Shown: piece after piece, positions 60,732-64,000 of the stretch
Numbering within the stretch: the stretch's first letter is position 1
Layout of the letters: each line of letters starts with the position of its first letter
From: Parcubacteria group bacterium
Lineage (GTDB): Bacteria; Patescibacteriota; Minisyncoccia; Phycocordibacterales; GCA-002724975
Direction of reading: 5' to 3'
NCBI GenBank assembly: GCA_002724975.1
Contig: PBQF01000039.1
Location: forward strand, 1-64,000
DNA: 64,000 nt
Made by a program: the position numbers and the translations under genes
Notes under the pieces: model-generated
What the model saw: the letters and a program-made list of their open reading frames with translations, nothing else
Told to the model about the DNA's origin: nothing
Databases searched by the model: none

Positions 60732-60767
60732 TGGTATGTACCATGGTACGTACCACAGTACGTACTA
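60732..60767. repeat. Three tandem 12-bp palindromes
   Basis: TGGTATGTACCA, TGGTACGTACCA and CAGTACGTACTA follow one another with no gap. The middle is a perfect palindrome; the outer two share its GTAYGTAC core. They start 2 bp after the fusA stop codon (minus strand). Confidence 0.9.
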
Positions 60768-60769
60768 TT

Positions 60770-62914
60770 TTATTTTCGGGATTCTATTATTTTCTCTGCC
60801 ACATTTGGAGGGACAACAGCATAACTATCAAACTCCATTGTTGATGTTCCTCTTCCTGCTGTCATTGAACGAAGTTCGGTGGTGTAACCAAACATTTCGC
60901 TTAAAGGAACTTTGGCTCGGATAACTTTCATGCCATGCCTGTCTTCCATTCCCTCAATTTGTCCTCTCTTAGAATTCAAACTTCCTGAAACATCACCAAA
61001 AAATTCTTCAGGTGCAACAACTTCAATACTCATTATCGGTTCTAAGATTACAGGGTTGGCCTTTTTGGCTGCATCTTGAAAAGCTTTTGAACCGGCAATC
61101 TTGAAAGCAATCTCTGATGAATCAACATCGTGGTAAGAGCCGTCAAATAAATTAACACTGACATCAACAATTTGATATCCAGCAACAACTCCCCTAGCCA
61201 TTCCTTCTCTGATTCCTTTTTCAACTGCTGGAATATATTCCTGCGGAATAATGCCACCTTTGATGCTATTTATAAATTCAAGACCATTTTTTCTTTTGGT
61301 ATTCTTCGGCAAATCTTCATCAGCAATACTTTTGTCCATTGGTTTAACTCTAATTTTTACATGTCCATATTGTCCGCGACCACCTGTCTGCTTAATATAT
61401 TTCTCCTCCTGCTCTGCCTCTCTCTGAATAGTTTCCTTATAAGCAACCTGTGGCTTGCCAACATTTGCCTCAACACTAAATTCCCTTTTCATTCTGTCTA
61501 CCAAAATATCTAAATGAAGTTCTCCCATACCAGCAATAATAGTCTCCAATGTTTCGGGGTCAGTTTTTATTTTAAATGTCGGGTCCTCATCCGAAAGTTT
61601 TTTTAGGGCAAGACCCATTTTTTCCTGATCAGCTTTTGTTTTAGGTTCTATTCTCATGGCTACAACTGGCTCTGGAAAGACAATTTGCTCAAGAATTATC
61701 GGCTTTGATTCATCACAGAGGGTGTGCGAGGTTTTAGTATCTTTAAGTCCAACGGCTGCAGCAATTTCCCCAGCATAAACTGTCTCAACCTCTTCCCTCT
61801 TGTCTGCTTGCAAACGAACGATTCTCCCTAATCTCTCTTTTTCTTCTGTATTTGAATTATAAATATATGAACCAGAAGAAACAGCCCCAGAATAAACCCT
61901 AAAGAATGTTAACTGGCCAACAAACGGGTCTGTCTGCAATTTGAATGCCAGAGCACAAAATGGCTCGTCATCGGAAGGCTTTCTTTCTTCCTCCTCATTT
62001 GTTTTAGGATTAATTCCCCTAACTGGTCGAATATCAACTGGAGACGGAAGATAGTCAACAACACCATCAAGAACCAATTGCACTCCTTTGTTTTTCAGAG
62101 CACTGCCGGCATAAACTGGAAAAACTTCATTAGCTATAACCGCTTTTCTTAAAAGTTCTTTTAATTTGTCCAAAGGAAGTTCTTTGCCTTCTAAATAGTC
62201 ATGCGTCATAACCTCATCATTCTCGACAATCCTTTCAATCAATTCTCCCCTATATTTTTCTGCTTCAGCTTTCAGCTCCTCTGGGACTTCTCCTTCAACC
62301 ACCTTCTCCCCCATTTGTCCTTCAAATCTGTAAGCTTTCATTTTCAAAAGGTCGACAGCTCCTTCGTGTTTTTCTTCAAGTCCAATTGGAATCTGCATTC
62401 GAACAGCTTTTTTACTTAGTCGCTCCAATATAGATGCGTACGATTTTTCAAAATCTGCTCCTGTTCTATCAAGTTTGTTTATAAGACAAAGTCTGGGCAC
62501 TTGTGCCTCTTCGGCATATCGCCAGTTTGTCTCAGATTGTGGCTCAACTCCGGCAACACCGTCAAAAACAACAACGGCACCATCTAAAACTCTCATTGAC
62601 CTTTTAACTTCAGCGGTAAAGTCAATGTGTCCAGGAGTATCAATAATATTAAAATTGGTTTTGTTTTCCTCTTTCTCTTTGTCTTCACCAATTTTTATCC
62701 AAGAGCATGAAATGGCGGCAGAAGTGATAGTTATACCTCTTTCTCTCTCCTGTTCCATCCAGTCAGTAATAGTATCTCCTTCATGAACTTCGCCGATTTT
62801 ATGGCTCATCCCAGTATAAAAAAGGACTCTTTCAGATGTGGTAGTCTTACCCGCATCAATGTGGGCAATAATTCCAAAGTTTCTGGTTCTTTCTAGGGGA
62901 TACTGTCTAGCCAT
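60770..62914 (-). CDS. fusA: Elongation factor G
   Basis: A 714-residue EF-G, the GTPase that drives translocation. G1 AHIDAGKT (17-24), G2 RGITITSAA, G3 DTPGHIDF, G4 NKLD, then domains II-V with GMGELHLDILVDRM and the domain IV region ending at QIEGMEDRHGMKVIRAKVPLSEMFGYTTELRSMTAGRGTSTMEFDSYAVVP. Last gene of the rpsL-rpsG-fusA str operon; tuf is not adjacent. It starts 6 bp after rpsG. Confidence 0.98.
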   Translation of the reverse strand: MARQYPLERTRNFGIIAHIDAGKTTTSERVLFYTGMSHKIGEVHEGDTITDWMEQERERGITITSAAISCSWIKIGEDKEKEENKTNFNIIDTPGHIDFTAEVKRSMRVLDGAVVVFDGVAGVEPQSETNWRYAEEAQVPRLCLINKLDRTGADFEKSYASILERLSKKAVRMQIPIGLEEKHEGAVDLLKMKAYRFEGQMGEKVVEGEVPEELKAEAEKYRGELIERIVENDEVMTHDYLEGKELPLDKLKELLRKAVIANEVFPVYAGSALKNKGVQLVLDGVVDYLPSPVDIRPVRGINPKTNEEEERKPSDDEPFCALAFKLQTDPFVGQLTFFRVYSGAVSSGSYIYNSNTEEKERLGRIVRLQADKREEVETVYAGEIAAAVGLKDTKTSHTLCDESKPIILEQIVFPEPVVAMRIEPKTKADQEKMGLALKKLSDEDPTFKIKTDPETLETIIAGMGELHLDILVDRMKREFSVEANVGKPQVAYKETIQREAEQEEKYIKQTGGRGQYGHVKIRVKPMDKSIADEDLPKNTKRKNGLEFINSIKGGIIPQEYIPAVEKGIREGMARGVVAGYQIVDVSVNLFDGSYHDVDSSEIAFKIAGSKAFQDAAKKANPVILEPIMSIEVVAPEEFFGDVSGSLNSKRGQIEGMEDRHGMKVIRAKVPLSEMFGYTTELRSMTAGRGTSTMEFDSYAVVPPNVAEKIIESRK

Positions 62915-62920
62915 AATTTA

Positions 62921-63388
62921 TTACCAGGCGAAGTGGGCAAAGGCCTTGTTGGCTTCAGCCATCTTATGAGTGTTTTCTTTCTTTTTGACTGCACCACCTT
63001 CCCCTTTGTCTGCGAGAATTAATTCCTGTGCAAGTTTCTTCCGCATTGGTGAACCTTTTTTTTCTTTAGCCGCTTCAATAATCCATCTCAAACCTAATGT
63101 TAGTCTTCTTTCCGGCCTGACTTCTCTTGGAATTTGATAGTTCGCCCCACCAACTCTTTTTGAACGAACTTCAACATTTGGTGACGCATTCATTACGGCC
63201 CCTTGAAAAACTTCGGTTGGTTCTTTTTTTGTTTCTGTCTTTATATCTTCAAAAGCACCGTAAACAATTTGTCTGGCGGTGTTTTTCTTCCCGTTTTCCA
63301 TAACATAGTTAATAAGCTTTTGAACTTCTAGAGAGTTGTATCTTATATCTGGTTCTATTTTATTTTTTTTCTTCGGCCCTCTTCGCAT
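62921..63388 (-). CDS. rpsG: 30S ribosomal protein S7 (uS7)
   Basis: A 155-residue uS7, which nucleates the 30S head. Conserved SLEVQKLINYVMENGKKNTARQIVYGAFEDIK, NASPNVEVRSKRVGGANYQIPREVRPERRLTLGLRWIIEAAKEK and KKENTHKMAEANKAFAHFAW are present. Second gene of the str operon, 13 bp after rpsL. Confidence 0.98.
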   Translation of the reverse strand: MRRGPKKKNKIEPDIRYNSLEVQKLINYVMENGKKNTARQIVYGAFEDIKTETKKEPTEVFQGAVMNASPNVEVRSKRVGGANYQIPREVRPERRLTLGLRWIIEAAKEKKGSPMRKKLAQELILADKGEGGAVKKKENTHKMAEANKAFAHFAW

Positions 63389-63401
63389 TTATTTCTTTTG
63401 G

Positions 63402-63815
63402 TTATTCTTTTTTGGGTTTCTTTGTGCCATATCGACTTCTTCCTTTCTTCCTATTTGCCGCTCCCTCCGAATCTAAAACGCCCCTAACAACTGTATATCT
63501 AACACCAATATCTTTTACTCGTCCTCCTCTTAGAACTACCATGGAGTGTTCTTGCAAATTGTGTCCAATGCCGGGAATGTAAGCTGTCACTTCCATTCCG
63601 TTTGTTAGACGAACTCTGCAGATTTTCCTGACAGCGGAGTTCGGCTTCTTTGGGGTAGTCGTCTTGACTTGGATACAAACACCTCTTTTAAACGGAGAAG
63701 CAAATCCTGTAGGGATATTTTTCTTTGTATTAAAACCACGCCTCAAAGCAATAGCCTTGGGCTTTTTTTCTATTTTCTTTCTCTTTTTTCTAACCAGCTG
63801 GTTTATAGTCGCCAT
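63402..63815 (-). CDS. rpsL: 30S ribosomal protein S12 (uS12)
   Basis: A 137-residue uS12, part of the decoding centre. Conserved INQLVRKKRKK, KTTTPKKPNSAVRKICRVRLTNGMEVTAYIPGIGHNLQEHSMVVLRGGRVKDIGVRYTVVRGVLDSEG. Both streptomycin-site lysine neighbourhoods (TPKKPNSA and the GGRVKDIGVRY loop) are standard. First gene of the str operon; its start follows a leader hairpin. Confidence 0.98.
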   Translation of the reverse strand: MATINQLVRKKRKKIEKKPKAIALRRGFNTKKNIPTGFASPFKRGVCIQVKTTTPKKPNSAVRKICRVRLTNGMEVTAYIPGIGHNLQEHSMVVLRGGRVKDIGVRYTVVRGVLDSEGAANRKKGRSRYGTKKPKKE

Positions 63816-64000
63816 CGTATTAAATATCCCGCTTTAGCGGGACTTCAGTAATTTAATATTAAAATGGTTAAAAATCAAGCTATTTCTTAGATTTCAGAGC
63901 AGGATAGAGATTGTCTCACGGCATTTCTGCCGGCTTTTTGGTTTCTTAAAAGGCAACTTACATTGTTTGAAGCAAGGCCCTCTACTATATATGAGTCATC
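63816..64000 (-). promoter_or_regulatory. Upstream region of the str operon with hairpins
   Basis: A CCCGC/GCGGG hairpin (63828-63841) ends 12 bp before the rpsL ATG. Further out, CGGCA/TGCCG (63919-63932) is followed by TTTTT on the plus strand, a possible terminator for a plus-strand or read-through transcript. The operon promoter is probably in this region but not defined. Confidence 0.45.

Larger units (their letters stand above)
60465..60769. other. 305-bp intergenic region between the methyltransferase gene and fusA
   Basis: Contains the right direct repeat (60582-60631), a coding remnant on the minus strand (60534-60647) and the triple 12-bp palindrome (60732-60767). The plus-strand frames here (LLWDGFLIFYGMYHGTYH...) are produced by the palindromes and lack starts, so I do not call a gene. 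Confidence 0.5.

Noticed and set aside
60594..60924. Plus-strand frames across the palindromes downstream of fusA
   Set aside because: They run into the antisense of fusA and owe their openness to the palindromic repeats; no start signal.

Overview
The window looks like chromosome from a Candidate Phyla Radiation bacterium (Patescibacteria), most likely in the Parcubacteria/Paceibacteria. The DNA is AT-rich, genes are tightly packed and standard stop codons are used (a release factor 2 gene is present). The protein set also fits: a large surface protein with a peptidoglycan-binding domain, many small membrane-anchored proteins of unknown role, a shortened RF2, rpsF-ssb-rpsR with no adjacent rplI, and rplK with no adjacent rplA. 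Absence of L1 and L9 is known from Parcubacteria subgroups, so this placement is inference from gene content, not a phylogeny.

Layout. 1-750 is a GC-rich stretch with no gene I can support. 750-7,200 (mostly +): small membrane protein, 2-hydroxyacid dehydrogenase (-), secG, an oligopeptide-type binding protein, RNase J and an MFS transporter. 7,300-11,300 (-): glutaredoxin, VKOR, tRNA-Gln, prfB-ftsE-ftsX and two tRNA-Thr genes. 11,400-15,170 is an accessory strip: small GC-richer orphan genes, each with its own promoter, Shine-Dalgarno and terminator, mixed with tRNAs (Asp, Met, fMet), a GrpB/GNAT pair and a VTT membrane protein. 15,170-23,520 holds rmuC, a P-type cation ATPase, a YqeY protein, a lamin-tail surface protein, an AbrB-like protein, more small orphans and a TPR protein. 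23,680-27,350 is a 1,224-residue putative S-layer protein. 27,640-28,960 is a helix-turn-helix regulator whose gene and flanks are full of a repeated GTCCTTTATAA-type motif, next to ftsK. Then come recA, a sigma factor, efp, rpsF-ssb-rpsR, a tandem-repeat zinc-ribbon gene, tatD, metG, an AI-2E-family permease, recO, ileS with a histidine-phosphatase domain inserted, argS, dcd, secE-nusG-rplK, secD-secF, two envelope glycan genes, rodA, 5S and 23S rRNA (no 16S here), a methyltransferase flanked by a duplicated sequence, and the str operon rpsL-rpsG-fusA.

Functionally the window carries translation (three tRNA synthetases, EF-G, EF-P, RF2, ribosomal proteins, rRNA, six tRNAs), Sec secretion (SecE, G, D, F), cell shape and division (FtsEX, FtsK, RodA), recombination and repair (RecA, RecO, RmuC, SSB), RNA decay (RNase J) and envelope surface proteins. 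No amino-acid, nucleotide or lipid biosynthetic pathway is visible apart from dCTP deaminase, which fits a host-dependent or scavenging lifestyle.

Three points stand out: the IleRS-histidine phosphatase fusion, the repeat array that runs through the coding sequence of the regulator beside ftsK, and two contrasting expression designs. Many core genes have a -10 box exactly 6 bp before ATG, predicting leaderless mRNAs. The small orphan genes instead have near-consensus promoters, long leaders, strong Shine-Dalgarno sites and hairpin terminators. All calls are from reading the sequence; no database search was possible.
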